36,584 bases of DNA from Flavobacteriales bacterium (GTDB lineage Bacteria > Bacteroidota > Bacteroidia > Flavobacteriales_G > NORP312), in assembly GCA_016763645.1 (NCBI GenBank), contig JAESTK010000035.1, forward strand, positions 1-36,584, written 5' to 3'. The notes beneath the pieces are model-generated. The model was not told the origin of the DNA. It did not search any database and was given only the letters and a program-made list of their open reading frames with translations. Positions 1 through 9,901 of the stretch are shown piece after piece. Position 1 is the first letter of the stretch. Each line of letters opens with the position of its first letter. The translations under genes and the position numbers were made by a program.

Positions 1-30
1 AACTTCATATTTTTACTTTCCTCAATTATT

Positions 31-2650
31 ATGGCAACTAAAGAGAAAACACCAGCAAAGGTTACGCCTTTGATGAAGCAGTATTTTGCGATTAAGGCAA
101 AGCACCCGGATGCAATGTTATTGTTTCGTATAGGTGATTTTTACGGAACTTTTGGAGAGGATGCAATTAAAGCCTCTAAAATTCTGGGTATAGTGCTTAC
201 TGCCCGAAACAACGGTGGAGAGAAACTTGAATTAGCGGGATTTCCACACCGCTCTGTCGACACCTATTTACCCAAGTTGGTTCGTGCCGGATTACGAGTT
301 GCTATTTGTGAACAGTTAGAAGCACCGAGTAAGGAGAAAAAAATTGTAAAGAGAGGCGTTACAGAGTTGATCACACCTGGCTTAGCAATGAGTGACAAAG
401 TACTGGATCATCGTTCCAATAATTTTTTAGCTGTTGTTCATTCTGATAAGAAAGAATCAGGCGTAGCATTTTTAGATTTATCTACAGGTGAATTTATGAT
501 TGCTCAAGGAAGCGTTCTCTACATTGATAAATTGCTACAAAGTTTTAGTCCGACTGAAGTACTGTATCAAAGGAATAAAGATGTTCTTTTCGAAAAAAAC
601 TTTGGCGATAAGTTTCATACCTATTGTCTTGAAGACTGGGTCTTCACAAATGAGTTTGCTGATGATCTGTTATTAAAGCATTTTAAAACCAATTCTCTCA
701 AAGGTTTTGGCATTCATGGAATGCCGCTGGCCACAATTGCGGCAGGAGGTGCGTTGCACTACCTTGCAGAAACAGAGCACAAACAAGTCGGACATATTAC
801 TTCTATAGCTAGAATAGAAGAGGAGAAGTATGTCTGGTTAGATAAGTTTACCATTAGAAACTTAGAGTTATTCTATTCTCCCAATGAAGGCGCTACTACT
901 TTACTTGAGGTAATCAATAAAACAATTTCTCCAATGGGAGCAAGGTTGTTGAAACGTTGGATGGCACTTCCGTTAAAGAATGTAATAGCAATTCAGAATA
1001 GATTAAATGTGGTAGAATACCTCAAGGATTATGTTGAACTTAAAGAGAACTTAGCACAACACATTAAGGAGGTAGGAGATTTGGAACGTTTAATTTCTAA
1101 GGTATCGGTGGGTAGAATTACGCCAAGAGAGGTTGTGCAGTTAAAGCGTGGATTAAATGCGATTCAGCCAATAAGACAAACTTGTATTAATTCATCGAAC
1201 GATGAGTTGAAGAAAATAGGAGATCAGTTAAATCTTTGCGAATTTATCAGGGATAAGATTGAAAATGAAATTAATGAAGATGCTCCATTACTGGTACACA
1301 AAGGCAATGTAATTAAAGAAGGTGTAAATTCGGAGTTAGATGAGTTGCGGAACATTGCCTTTTCAGGCAAAGACTTCCTCGTTCAAATTCAACAACGCGA
1401 AATAGAGCGAACAGGAATCTCATCCTTGAAAATTGGGTTTAATAACGTGTTTGGTTATTTCCTGGAGGTGACTCATGCTCACAAAAATAAGGTACCTGAA
1501 GAGTGGATAAGAAAGCAAACCTTAACGGGAGCTGAGCGGTATATTACAGAAGAGCTTAAAGAATACGAAACAAAAATATTGGGTGCAGAAGATAAAATTC
1601 AAGCGTTGGAAACCCGGTTATATAATGAGTTAATAGTAAGCTTGTCGGACTATATTATCCCAGTTCAAACAAACGCGAACTTAATCGCTCAGTTAGATTG
1701 TTTACTCTCTTTTGCAACATTGGCCATTGAAAATAACTATGTAAAACCCATAATAGATGATTCACATGACATTGATATTATTGGAGGTAGGCATCCTGTT
1801 ATAGAACAGCAATTACCAATCGGAGAGCCTTACGTTGCTAACGATGTCTATTTGGATAATGCCAAGCAACAAATAATTATGATCACGGGCCCAAATATGT
1901 CAGGTAAGTCTGCTTTGTTAAGACAAACAGCTCTTATTGTACTCTTGACCCAGATGGGGTGTTTTGTGCCCGCAAATCAAGCAAGAATTGGTGTGGTTGA
2001 TAAAATATTTACCAGAGTAGGGGCATCGGATAATATTTCTTTGGGCGAATCGACCTTTATGGTTGAGATGAATGAAACGGCAAGCATTCTAAATAATTTA
2101 TCGGATAGAAGTTTGGTGCTGTTGGATGAAATAGGGAGGGGAACAAGTACTTATGATGGGGTTTCAATCGCCTGGGCAATTGCAGAATTTATTCATGAAA
2201 ACAAACTGAGGGCAAAAACGCTATTTGCGACTCATTATCACGAGTTAAATGACATGACCAATTCATTTAAACGCATTCGAAATTACAATGTAGCGATAAA
2301 GGAGATTAACAATCGTATTATTTTTCTAAGGAAACTGATCCCGGGCGGAAGTGAACACAGTTTTGGAATTCATGTCGCTCAAATGGCGGGAATGCCTGCT
2401 AAGGTGGTTAAAAGAGCTAATAAAATATTAGAACAGCTGGAAGATAAAAAAAAGTGCAGGGGAGAATAAGAGTGGTAAGGCTAAGATTAAATCTCAATCA
2501 ACCGAAGATTTTCAATTAAGCTTTTTTCAGCTGGATGATCCCGTTCTTTCGCAAATAAAAGAGGAGATAGAAAATATTGATATTAATACACTTACTCCTG
2601 TAGAGGCCTTGATGAAGTTAAATGAAATTAAAAAACTAACAGGAGGTTGA
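31..2650 (+). pseudogene. mutS: DNA mismatch repair protein MutS, frameshifted near the 3' end (track ORF stops at 2469; the C-terminal ~60 codons continue in the +1 frame to TGA 2648-2650)
   Basis: Track ORF 31..2469 has canonical MutS sequence ([34 protein letters not shown]). After an A8 run at 2446-2453 the +1 frame reads [65 protein letters not shown], a typical MutS C-terminus. Confidence 0.9.
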
Positions 2651-2670
2651 TACGCATTGCAAAAAAATTA

Positions 2671-2678
2671 TATTTTTG
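2671..2678 (+). promoter_or_regulatory. Possible Bacteroidota -7 element TATTTTTG (TAnnTTTG) upstream of the tRNA genes
   Basis: Match to the Bacteroidota housekeeping -7 consensus TAnnTTTG about 36 nt before tRNA-Gly; no well-spaced -33 TTG seen. Confidence 0.3.
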
Positions 2679-2713
2679 CGGTCTGTTACAAGGGTTGCTT
2701 TGTAATGAAACAA

Positions 2714-2786
2714 GCGAAAGTAGCTCAGCTGATAGAGCATCACCTTGCCAAGGTGGGGGTCGCGGGTTTGAATCCCGTCTTTCGCT
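2714..2786 (+). tRNA. tRNA-Gly (anticodon GCC, 2747-2749)
   Basis: Acceptor GCGAAAG/CTTTCGC, D arm GCTC..GAGC, anticodon arm ACCTT-GCC-AAGGT, T arm GCGGGTTTGAATCCCGT; 73 nt. Confidence 0.95.
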
Positions 2787-2802
2787 CAGTTCTTTAAAAT
2801 AG

Positions 2803-2827
2803 CCCTCACTCGTGAGGGTTGTTTTTT
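2803..2827 (+). terminator. Rho-independent terminator after tRNA-Gly
   Basis: CCCTCAC-TC-GTGAGGG perfect stem followed by TTGTTTTTTT. Confidence 0.75.
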
Positions 2828-2852
2828 TAAAGTATTTATCAGTTTTAATGTT

Positions 2853-2940
2853 GCCCGAGTGGTGGAACTGGTAGACACGCAGGACTTAAAATCCTGTGAC
2901 CATTGCGGTCGTGCCGGTTCGACCCCGGCCTCGGGTACCA
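2853..2940 (+). tRNA. tRNA-Leu (anticodon UAA), CCA encoded
   Basis: GCCCGAG...CTCGGGT acceptor stem, anticodon loop CTTAAAA, long variable arm (GACCATTGCGGTCG), T arm GCCGGTTCGACCCCGGC, terminal ACCA. Confidence 0.93.
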
Positions 2941-2946
2941 AAGCGG

Positions 2947-2979
2947 AAAAGCTGTCATTTTTGACGGCTTTTCTTTTTT
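2947..2979 (+). terminator. Rho-independent terminator after tRNA-Leu
   Basis: AAAAGCTGTCA/TGACGGCTTTT stem followed by CTTTTTT. Confidence 0.7.
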
Positions 2980-3241
2980 AAACCCCTGACCCTTGTTCTC
3001 TATAGCCGTTAGTTCAATTACTTTGTTCATTCCATTGGTTCGACAATTATTTTTTGATAGAATTGGAGTTGGTAGTTTTTCGGACAGCTTATCTAAGACT
3101 TCATTATTGATTTTTGAAACACATCTGACTATTATTTCGTTTCGACACTCTCAAAAAAGGATGCCCAAACGTAAGAGTTACGACACCAAGGTAAAATACC
3201 TAGCCAGAGAAGGATTACGGATCAAGATCAAAAGTTGGGGA

Positions 3242-4138
3242 CTAGGCATAAATACGAGTAAGTCTGAAAAGGAAAAACTCTTTGTTTCTCACACCTCTGA
3301 GTTGCGCTCTAAAAGCTTTTATTTTAGCATTAAAAGACTCAGCAGAAGCATTAGTACTTCTGTTATCAAAATAGTTTAGTATCCCCTGGTAATTTAAACT
3401 CACTGTATTCATTACTATTCTAAAGCTTTTAAAATCAGTTTTTTCTATCGTGTTGTACCACTGAGCTAACCTTGTCATTGCAATATTTTTATCAGTGCAA
3501 TGATTGTAGATATTGCGTAATTGATTCGTGAGTTGATACGCTCTCTCCAGGTTAGGGTATTCTCTGAACAGTATGACAGCTCTTTCTCTTTGGTTAGTAG
3601 TCCACTTTTCAGTACTCTTATAAAGCAAGTGTCTACCTCTGGCTAATAATTGTTTTCTCGAATCTCCATTACTAAATGTTTCAGCCTGATAGCTGTAACC
3701 ATTTTCTTTAGCATTTTTAATGCATTCATTCTCATCATCTAAGGCTTGCCAACGGTACTTGATTCTTAGTTCCTGCACAGCTTCATTAGCTAATTGTTGT
3801 ACATGGAATCGATCAATTACTTGCACAGCTCTAGGAAAGCATATTTTAGAAATTAACTTCATACTTCCTGCCATGTCAAGCGTTATCTCTTCAACTTTTC
3901 TTCGTTTTCCTGCTGGTATTTTTTGTAGATACTTTATTACTTCGTCCGACTTAGTTCCTGCTATTATCGCTACAATAGAGCCAGCACGTCCTTTCGCCTT
4001 CTTATTGGTTACCACTGTGTATAGCTCGCCTTGAGATAATGCTACTTCATCAATAGATAATTGTTTCCCTATATTCTCAGGATAGACTAACCACGTTGAA
4101 GCCTGATTAAGTTGTTTCCACTCTTTAAATTCACTCAA
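3242..4138 (-). CDS. ISAon1/ISL3-family transposase, catalytic part
   Basis: LSIDEVAL, TLDMAGSMKLISKICFPRAVQVIDRFHVQQLANEAVQELR and STNASAESFNAKIKAFRAQLRGVRN motifs are characteristic of ISL3-type DDE transposases; TTG start assumed, reading frame extends further upstream. Confidence 0.85.
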   Translation of the reverse strand: MSEFKEWKQLNQASTWLVYPENIGKQLSIDEVALSQGELYTVVTNKKAKGRAGSIVAIIAGTKSDEVIKYLQKIPAGKRRKVEEITLDMAGSMKLISKICFPRAVQVIDRFHVQQLANEAVQELRIKYRWQALDDENECIKNAKENGYSYQAETFSNGDSRKQLLARGRHLLYKSTEKWTTNQRERAVILFREYPNLERAYQLTNQLRNIYNHCTDKNIAMTRLAQWYNTIEKTDFKSFRIVMNTVSLNYQGILNYFDNRSTNASAESFNAKIKAFRAQLRGVRNKEFFLFRLTRIYA

Positions 4139-4211
4139 ATAGTCTCGGTACTGACGTTGCAGTTTCTTTCCGTTTACCCCGTAAATATTGGCTATGGTTT
4201 GGGTGCTTACA

Positions 4212-4565
4212 TTATTGGTATCGATTAATCTCTTTTAAAAAAGTTGCGAATTCATTTGTCATTCGAGTTCCTTTTGCAATACTGTTCCAATCTCGTTGGA
4301 GGGTTTCTTTTGTATTAACATCACGCCATCTACGTCTTTTTATATGTAGGTATACTAGCTTCCCCCTTAACGGAAAATCTTCAATAATAACCTCATTGTG
4401 AAAACCTTTAGATTCAACTTTCTTGCTGATAAATAAAGATGTATCGTTCTTTTCCTCAAAGTATAAATGCAAGTAATCCTCATCTAAACTACTTGTAAGA
4501 AATGTAAAATGGTTAACTATAAAACTAGGTAGTAATAGCTCCAATAATTCTTTTGAATTTTCCAT
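4212..4565 (-). CDS. ISAon1-type transposase N-terminal region protein (117 aa)
   Basis: Upstream of and in a different frame from the catalytic ORF, inside the same inverted repeats. Confidence 0.65.
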   Translation of the reverse strand: MENSKELLELLLPSFIVNHFTFLTSSLDEDYLHLYFEEKNDTSLFISKKVESKGFHNEVIIEDFPLRGKLVYLHIKRRRWRDVNTKETLQRDWNSIAKGTRMTNEFATFLKEINRYQ

Positions 4566-4897
4566 GAAAATTGTCCGTCAGGCAAAGAAAACTATTTTTT
4601 ACTCCCCAACTTTTAGGACTGATCCGTATTCCTCAAAAAAATCTATTAATTTCATCGCTATTTGTTTTATGATTTAAACAAACATCCTACACTACACAAT
4701 AATCTATTTACGGCTTACTGGTTAACTCTCCGATACGCATTTAAATTTATTATCAACCATAAATCACCTTCCCAAAAGTTCGAACTAAAGGAAACTCTGG
4801 TGCACAAAATGTTGTTTTCGAGAAATATTTGGGATTAGGCTATACCTTTCTTTGAAAAAACACTCACCTCAACTTTATACACAGAGCAAGGAACCGA

Positions 4898-6661
4898 TTA
4901 TTTTATCTTCCTAACTCGTAAGCTTTTTGGAGTAACTTCTAAGTACTCATCTTCTTTGATATACTCCATAAATTCCTCTAAAGAGAACTTAACTTTCGGT
5001 GCAATCTTCATAGCCTCATCAGTACCTGATTTACGCATATTAGTCAATTGCTTTCCTTTTACCAGGTTGATTTCCAGGTCATTATCTCTAGTGTGCTCAC
5101 CTATTACTTGACCTTTGTAAATCACATCACCTGGCTCAACAAAGAAACGACCACGGTCTTGTAATCTATTAATCGCAAAGGCGGTAGATTGACCTGCATC
5201 CATCGAAATTAAAGACCCTTTAGTTCGTTCGCCAATTTCACCTTTATAAGGCGCATATTCTCTGAAACGATGTGTCATAACCGCTGTGCCCGAAGTTGCG
5301 GTAAGCATGTTGTTTCTCAACCCAATCAAGCCACGAGAAGGAATATCAAACTCTAAATGTTGTAAATCTCCTTTTGGCTCCATTACCAGCATATCACCTT
5401 TTCGCTGTGTTACCAAATCGATAGCCTTTCCTGAAAACTCTTCAGGGATATCTATCACTAAGGTTTCGTAAGGCTCGTTTTTAATACCATCTATTTCTTT
5501 GAAAATAACTTGAGGTTTACCAACTTGTAGCTCATACCCTTCTCTACGCATAGTTTCAATAAGCACCGACAAATGCAAAATTCCACGCCCGTAAACATCA
5601 AATTTATCTTCAGCATCAGTATCGATGACCTTAAGCGCCAAATTTTTCTCTAATTCTTGATACAATCTATCTCTTAAGTGACGAGAAGTAACGAATTTAC
5701 CTTCTTTACCAAAAAATGGTGAGTTATTGATAGTAAACAACATACTCATTGTAGGCTCGTCAATGCTTATCCTTGGCATTTCTTCTGGGTTTTCAATATC
5801 AGATAGAGTGTCTCCTATTTCGAAACCTTCAATACCTACCATTGAGCAAATATCACCACTTCGAGCTGTTTTAACTCTCGTTTTACCCATCCCTTCGAAT
5901 ACGTACAACTCCTTAATTCTTACCTTCTTTTTAACGCCCTCTGCCTTACAAAGCATATAATCTTTACCTTCTTCGAGGTTACCTCTAAAGATTCTTCCTA
6001 CGGCAATTCTACCGACAAACTTGTTATAATCAAGAGATGTAATCTGCATTTGAGGCTCTCCTTCTCTATACGGAGCTTCTGGAATTTCAGAAAGAATAGC
6101 ATCCAATAACGGAACAATGTTAGTTGTCGGCTTTGCATGATCTAAGCTCATCCAACCTAGTTTTGATGAACCAAAAATAGTTACAAAATCTAACTGATCT
6201 TCTGTAGCATCTAGGCTAAACATTAAATCGAAAACTGCTTCCTGAACCAAATCTGGTGTACAGTTTTCTTTATCGACTTTGTTAACTACAACAATTGGTT
6301 TTAAACCTAACTCTAGGGCTTTCCCTAAAACGAAACGTGTTTGAGGCATTGCGCCTTCAAAAGCATCGACCAACAGTAAAACGCCATCTGCCATTTTTAA
6401 AACTCGCTCTACTTCTCCGCCAAAATCAGCGTGACCGGGGGTATCAATTACATTGATTTTTACATCGTTGTAGAGAACAGAAACATTTTTAGATAGAATT
6501 GTAATTCCTCTTTCTCGCTCCAAATCATTGTTATCAAGCAGTAATTCGGTTCTTTCGGTTCTTTCATCTAGGGTTTTGCACTCATCAATAATTTTATCAA
6601 CTAAGGTCGTTTTTCCGTGGTCAACGTGGGCGATAATGGCAATGTCTCTGATTGATTGCAT
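4898..6661 (-). CDS. typA: Translational GTPase TypA/BipA
   Basis: RDIAIIAHVDHGKTTLVDKI, ERGITILSKNVSV, DTPGHADFGGEVERVL, NKVDKENCTP; SRGLIGLRNNMLTATSGTAVM near the C-terminus. Confidence 0.96.
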   Translation of the reverse strand: MQSIRDIAIIAHVDHGKTTLVDKIIDECKTLDERTERTELLLDNNDLERERGITILSKNVSVLYNDVKINVIDTPGHADFGGEVERVLKMADGVLLLVDAFEGAMPQTRFVLGKALELGLKPIVVVNKVDKENCTPDLVQEAVFDLMFSLDATEDQLDFVTIFGSSKLGWMSLDHAKPTTNIVPLLDAILSEIPEAPYREGEPQMQITSLDYNKFVGRIAVGRIFRGNLEEGKDYMLCKAEGVKKKVRIKELYVFEGMGKTRVKTARSGDICSMVGIEGFEIGDTLSDIENPEEMPRISIDEPTMSMLFTINNSPFFGKEGKFVTSRHLRDRLYQELEKNLALKVIDTDAEDKFDVYGRGILHLSVLIETMRREGYELQVGKPQVIFKEIDGIKNEPYETLVIDIPEEFSGKAIDLVTQRKGDMLVMEPKGDLQHLEFDIPSRGLIGLRNNMLTATSGTAVMTHRFREYAPYKGEIGERTKGSLISMDAGQSTAFAINRLQDRGRFFVEPGDVIYKGQVIGEHTRDNDLEINLVKGKQLTNMRKSGTDEAMKIAPKVKFSLEEFMEYIKEDEYLEVTPKSLRVRKIK

Positions 6662-6683
6662 AGTAGTTACTGTTTTGAGCGTG

Positions 6684-6691
6684 CAAAGGTA
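6684..6691 (-). promoter_or_regulatory. Possible Bacteroidota -7 element TACCTTTG upstream of typA
   Basis: Minus strand reads TACCTTTG (TAnnTTTG) about 23 nt upstream of the typA ATG. Confidence 0.35.
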
Positions 6692-6800
6692 TTCTTATTC
6701 TAATGCTAAATTACTAATTGATAGCTTATTCGACTATATTTGAATTGTGAAGTATCTAACCGCGCGTTTTGTCCTACCAAAGAATTCTTTCTTTTTATAA

Positions 6801-8783
6801 TTGTTTGTGCGTAGCTTTCTAACTCCCGTACTCCTACTTATTCTCCCCATAATTTTATTTGGTATTGAGGTTTTTAAAATAAATTATGCTCCTCCGTATC
6901 ATTGGAGCACACCAGACCCTTCTTACATCTACCTTTTTAACGGAATTAATGTAGCTGACGGCAATTGGGAAATTGGTCATTACGACAACCCAGGGACACC
7001 TTTACACATTTTAGCGGGGTACTGTATTTGGCTCATTCATTTATTTTCTGAACTAGGTAATGATGTAGTTACAGACGTGCTTTCTAAGCCTGAATATTAC
7101 ATATTTTGGGTAACTATTATACTTTCTATTATTAAAGCGCTAATATTATTTGTTGGAGCATGGCATATTTTCAAATCGTTTAAAAGCACATACGTAGCCC
7201 TTCTTTATCAATGCATTCCTTTCCTAATATTATTTAGAATAACAGGTTTTACTACCACTAATCCAGATCAACTATTAGATAGCGTCTACCTCGTTTTCAT
7301 TGCGCTTACTGCTTCTCAATTTTGGAAATTATACCAAGGGAAATCGCTAACGCAAAGTTCGATTCTCGGTGTCGGGATTATTTTAGGGTTAGCTATTGCA
7401 ACAAAATTCACTTCGATAAGTTTATTAATAATTCCGATTTTCCTATGTTCTACATTGAAAAGCAGAGCATGGCTATTGGGTTCTACTGTTGGCAGTTTTT
7501 TTGTTTTTACTATTCCAATCTGGTCGCGACTCGGGGAATTTGCATCTTTTATAATTGGTATAGCTACTCACGATGGGAAATACGGAACAGGAAAAAAGAA
7601 TTTGATAAATACAGAATCACTTTTCGATAACATCGCAAAGGCGTTAACAATAGAATATTCTATTATTATTGGGATCATTGTTCTCGTGATTGCTTTGACA
7701 ATGACTATACTCAACAAACAAAAACTATCAAATTTCTTAATTCGGGTTATCACTGGAGTGCTTTTCACTTACGTTGTTCAGCTTATTATCGTTGGCAAAC
7801 ACTATGAATTGCACTACACCTTGCCCATTCAATATTTAACCATTCCAAGTATTGGAATAGCTATTCTTACTATCTTCTGGTTTTTCCCAAAACTATTCAA
7901 GGTGCAGTACGTTTCTCCCATGCTGTTAGCCATGGTGGTCTTGGTAAGTGGCTGCAGAATTGGAAACATCGGCAAATTAGGCAAATTCTCACCTTTAAAT
8001 TTCAGAGAAACCGTTGGTTTTATAGAGCAAAACAAGAAGCCTGACACTCCTCTACTCCTCTTTTCTGGAACAGTATTAGCGTTTCATTCGAGTTGTTTAC
8101 CACAACAAGGACTTCGGTTTGGTAAAGTTTACGCTGGATACATTACCCGGTGGGAAAGAATCGCTCAACTCAAAATTATTTACCCTAACACCTACTTTTT
8201 TAATCGGAAAACAAACCGATGTGAAAATTGGATTGGCAACATTCCCTTTTGGAAAATAATGCACGAACACTCTGTATTTTGGGTTTATTCTCGTAGCAAG
8301 ACTAAACAAGAAATTCGGAATATTATACTTCACAAACTCAATAATTCACTGATTTCAATCGAAGAAGTATTTCTAAATAAAACAACTGGAGAGCGAGTTT
8401 TCAAATTAAAAATTGATGCTGAGATAATCTCAAAAAAATTCAGCGTTAGCATTACAAAACTAAACCGAGGTAAATCCCTTACACTGGCTAAACACACCAA
8501 ACTCCCTATTCAAACTATTGAAATTAAGATGGGGAATTATATTGAAATTACAGCATGGCGGAAGAAAACAACTACACCTTCTTTTATTGAACTAAAAAAT
8601 AATCGTTTTCAACTTCATCAGGGAGTTGTTATTGAGTCAAATAACGAAAGTGAGAAAATATTCATCAATTTTAAAGTACCTAATAACTTTGATGATTCGC
8701 TTACAATTTCGTTACGGAATATTGGAAATGAGTCGGTTGAATTCAGTGACCTAGAATTAATAAAATGGGAGGATAAAAAATGA
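6801..8783 (+). CDS. Polytopic membrane protein, GT-C glycosyltransferase-like, with a C-terminal soluble domain
   Basis: Many predicted TM segments in residues 1-390, N-terminal acidic loop (STPDPSYIYLFNG), hydrophilic beta-rich C-terminus; family call by architecture only. Confidence 0.55.
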   Translation: MFVRSFLTPVLLLILPIILFGIEVFKINYAPPYHWSTPDPSYIYLFNGINVADGNWEIGHYDNPGTPLHILAGYCIWLIHLFSELGNDVVTDVLSKPEYYIFWVTIILSIIKALILFVGAWHIFKSFKSTYVALLYQCIPFLILFRITGFTTTNPDQLLDSVYLVFIALTASQFWKLYQGKSLTQSSILGVGIILGLAIATKFTSISLLIIPIFLCSTLKSRAWLLGSTVGSFFVFTIPIWSRLGEFASFIIGIATHDGKYGTGKKNLINTESLFDNIAKALTIEYSIIIGIIVLVIALTMTILNKQKLSNFLIRVITGVLFTYVVQLIIVGKHYELHYTLPIQYLTIPSIGIAILTIFWFFPKLFKVQYVSPMLLAMVVLVSGCRIGNIGKLGKFSPLNFRETVGFIEQNKKPDTPLLLFSGTVLAFHSSCLPQQGLRFGKVYAGYITRWERIAQLKIIYPNTYFFNRKTNRCENWIGNIPFWKIMHEHSVFWVYSRSKTKQEIRNIILHKLNNSLISIEEVFLNKTTGERVFKLKIDAEIISKKFSVSITKLNRGKSLTLAKHTKLPIQTIEIKMGNYIEITAWRKKTTTPSFIELKNNRFQLHQGVVIESNNESEKIFINFKVPNNFDDSLTISLRNIGNESVEFSDLELIKWEDKK

Positions 8784-9295
8784 ATAATTATGCGTTTATA
8801 GCCGAAGTTGATTTATTAAATTCTGCTGTTTGGCAATACTGCTTCGAAATACCTCAAAAAATTGCAAATGAATTAATTGCAAACAATAACAAAAGGGTGT
8901 TTTGTAGGATTAATGGCGAAATAGAATTTCAATGTGCCTTGATGCCTAAAGGCGAAGGCAAATACTTCATCAACATAAACAAAGAGCGAAGACAGCAACT
9001 CTTAGCTTCTCAATTTACAGAACTTAACATTGTACTAAAACCAGATGAAAGCGAGTATGGTTTACCTATGCCCGAAGGGCTGCAAGAATTATTACATCAA
9101 GATCATGAGGGCAACAAAGTTTTTCATAGCCTCACAAAAGGTAAACAACGAACTTTACTTCATTTAATTGGAAAACCAAAAAGCACTGAAACAAGACTAA
9201 AAAAAGCCTTAGTGGTAGTCGATTATCTAAAAACCGTTAACGGAAAATTAGATTTTAAAGAGCTAAATCAAGCCTTTAAAAGGGCAAATAATTAG
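8780..9295 (+). CDS. DUF1905 / YdeI-OmpD-associated family protein
   Basis: N-terminal DUF1905-like barrel (RVFCRINGEIEFQCALMPKGEGKYFININKE) plus C-terminal YdeI-like KGKQRTLLHLIGKPKSTETRLKKA; overlaps the previous stop (ATGA). Confidence 0.7.
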   Translation: MNNYAFIAEVDLLNSAVWQYCFEIPQKIANELIANNNKRVFCRINGEIEFQCALMPKGEGKYFININKERRQQLLASQFTELNIVLKPDESEYGLPMPEGLQELLHQDHEGNKVFHSLTKGKQRTLLHLIGKPKSTETRLKKALVVVDYLKTVNGKLDFKELNQAFKRANN

Positions 9296-9303
9296 ATGCG
9301 AAG

Positions 9304-9834
9304 CTACTTAACCAACACACAAACAACTTTAATTGTTGCAATATCGCCACACATACTTGTGCCGTCATACTCAGCAACTCCAAGGTTAAAATCGAAACGG
9401 TTTACTTCCATTTCTCCGATTAACTGGTTACCAACTACCTTGAATTTAATTTCGGCACCGGCAGTGGTGTCGTACATTGTCAACTTGCCTTTTACCAAAT
9501 AGTTACTCCCACCTTTAGTTATAGACGTAGATACAAAACAGAGTTTTGTATATTTACTAATATCGAAAAAATCAGAATTTTTAAGGTGTGTATCTCTTTC
9601 CTCACTTTCGGTATCAATACTTGCTGGATCTAGGCAAACGTTAAAACTTGAATTTGATAAATCGGTTTCATTAAAATTAACTGTTCCTGTCATTCCAGAT
9701 ATTTTGCCTTCAACAGTTCTAAAAATCATGTTATCAATTTCAAATTCGATGTACGATTTTTTCGAATCAATTTTCTGGGAAAATCCAATTGCCGTAAAAG
9801 CAACCAAGGCAATAGTTATAAGTATATTTTTCAT
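9304..9834 (-). CDS. YceI family periplasmic protein
   Basis: Signal peptide plus YceI pattern (KSYIEFEIDNM, GTVNFNETDLSNSSFNVCLDPASIDTESEERDTHLKNSDFFDISKY). Confidence 0.85.
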   Translation of the reverse strand: MKNILITIALVAFTAIGFSQKIDSKKSYIEFEIDNMIFRTVEGKISGMTGTVNFNETDLSNSSFNVCLDPASIDTESEERDTHLKNSDFFDISKYTKLCFVSTSITKGGSNYLVKGKLTMYDTTAGAEIKFKVVGNQLIGEMEVNRFDFNLGVAEYDGTSMCGDIATIKVVCVLVK

Positions 9835-9901
9835 TCTGTTTAATTTTATGTGAAAATACGAATTAATAAATTTGACTCAAAGGAGTATATTTTCGTGCCA
9901 G

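Larger units (their letters stand above)
3212..4632 (-). mobile_element. ISAon1/ISL3-like insertion sequence with two transposase ORFs
   Basis: ISL3-type transposase ORFs flanked by imperfect inverted repeats: left GGATTACGGATCAAGATCAAAAGTTGGGGA (from 3212), right (reverse complement) GGAATACGGATCAGTCCTAAAAGTTGGGGA (ending 4632). No clear target-site duplication seen. Confidence 0.75.

Noticed and set aside
2446-2454. Programmed -1 frameshift at A AAA AAG in mutS
   Set aside because: The heptamer is present, but a -1 shift leads to the wrong frame (V Q G R I R ... N*); the conserved tail requires +1 or loss of one A.
2845-3030. 61-aa minus-strand ORF
   Set aside because: It lies across tRNA-Leu and its terminator; the translation is an artefact of the RNA gene.
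2993-3379. 128-aa plus-strand ORF entering the IS
   Set aside because: Spans the IS left end and runs antisense to the transposase; no convincing family similarity.
3720-4034. 104-aa plus-strand ORF
   Set aside because: Antisense shadow of the ISL3-type transposase.
5286-5960. Plus-strand ORFs opposite typA
   Set aside because: Antisense to a strongly conserved gene; low-complexity translations.
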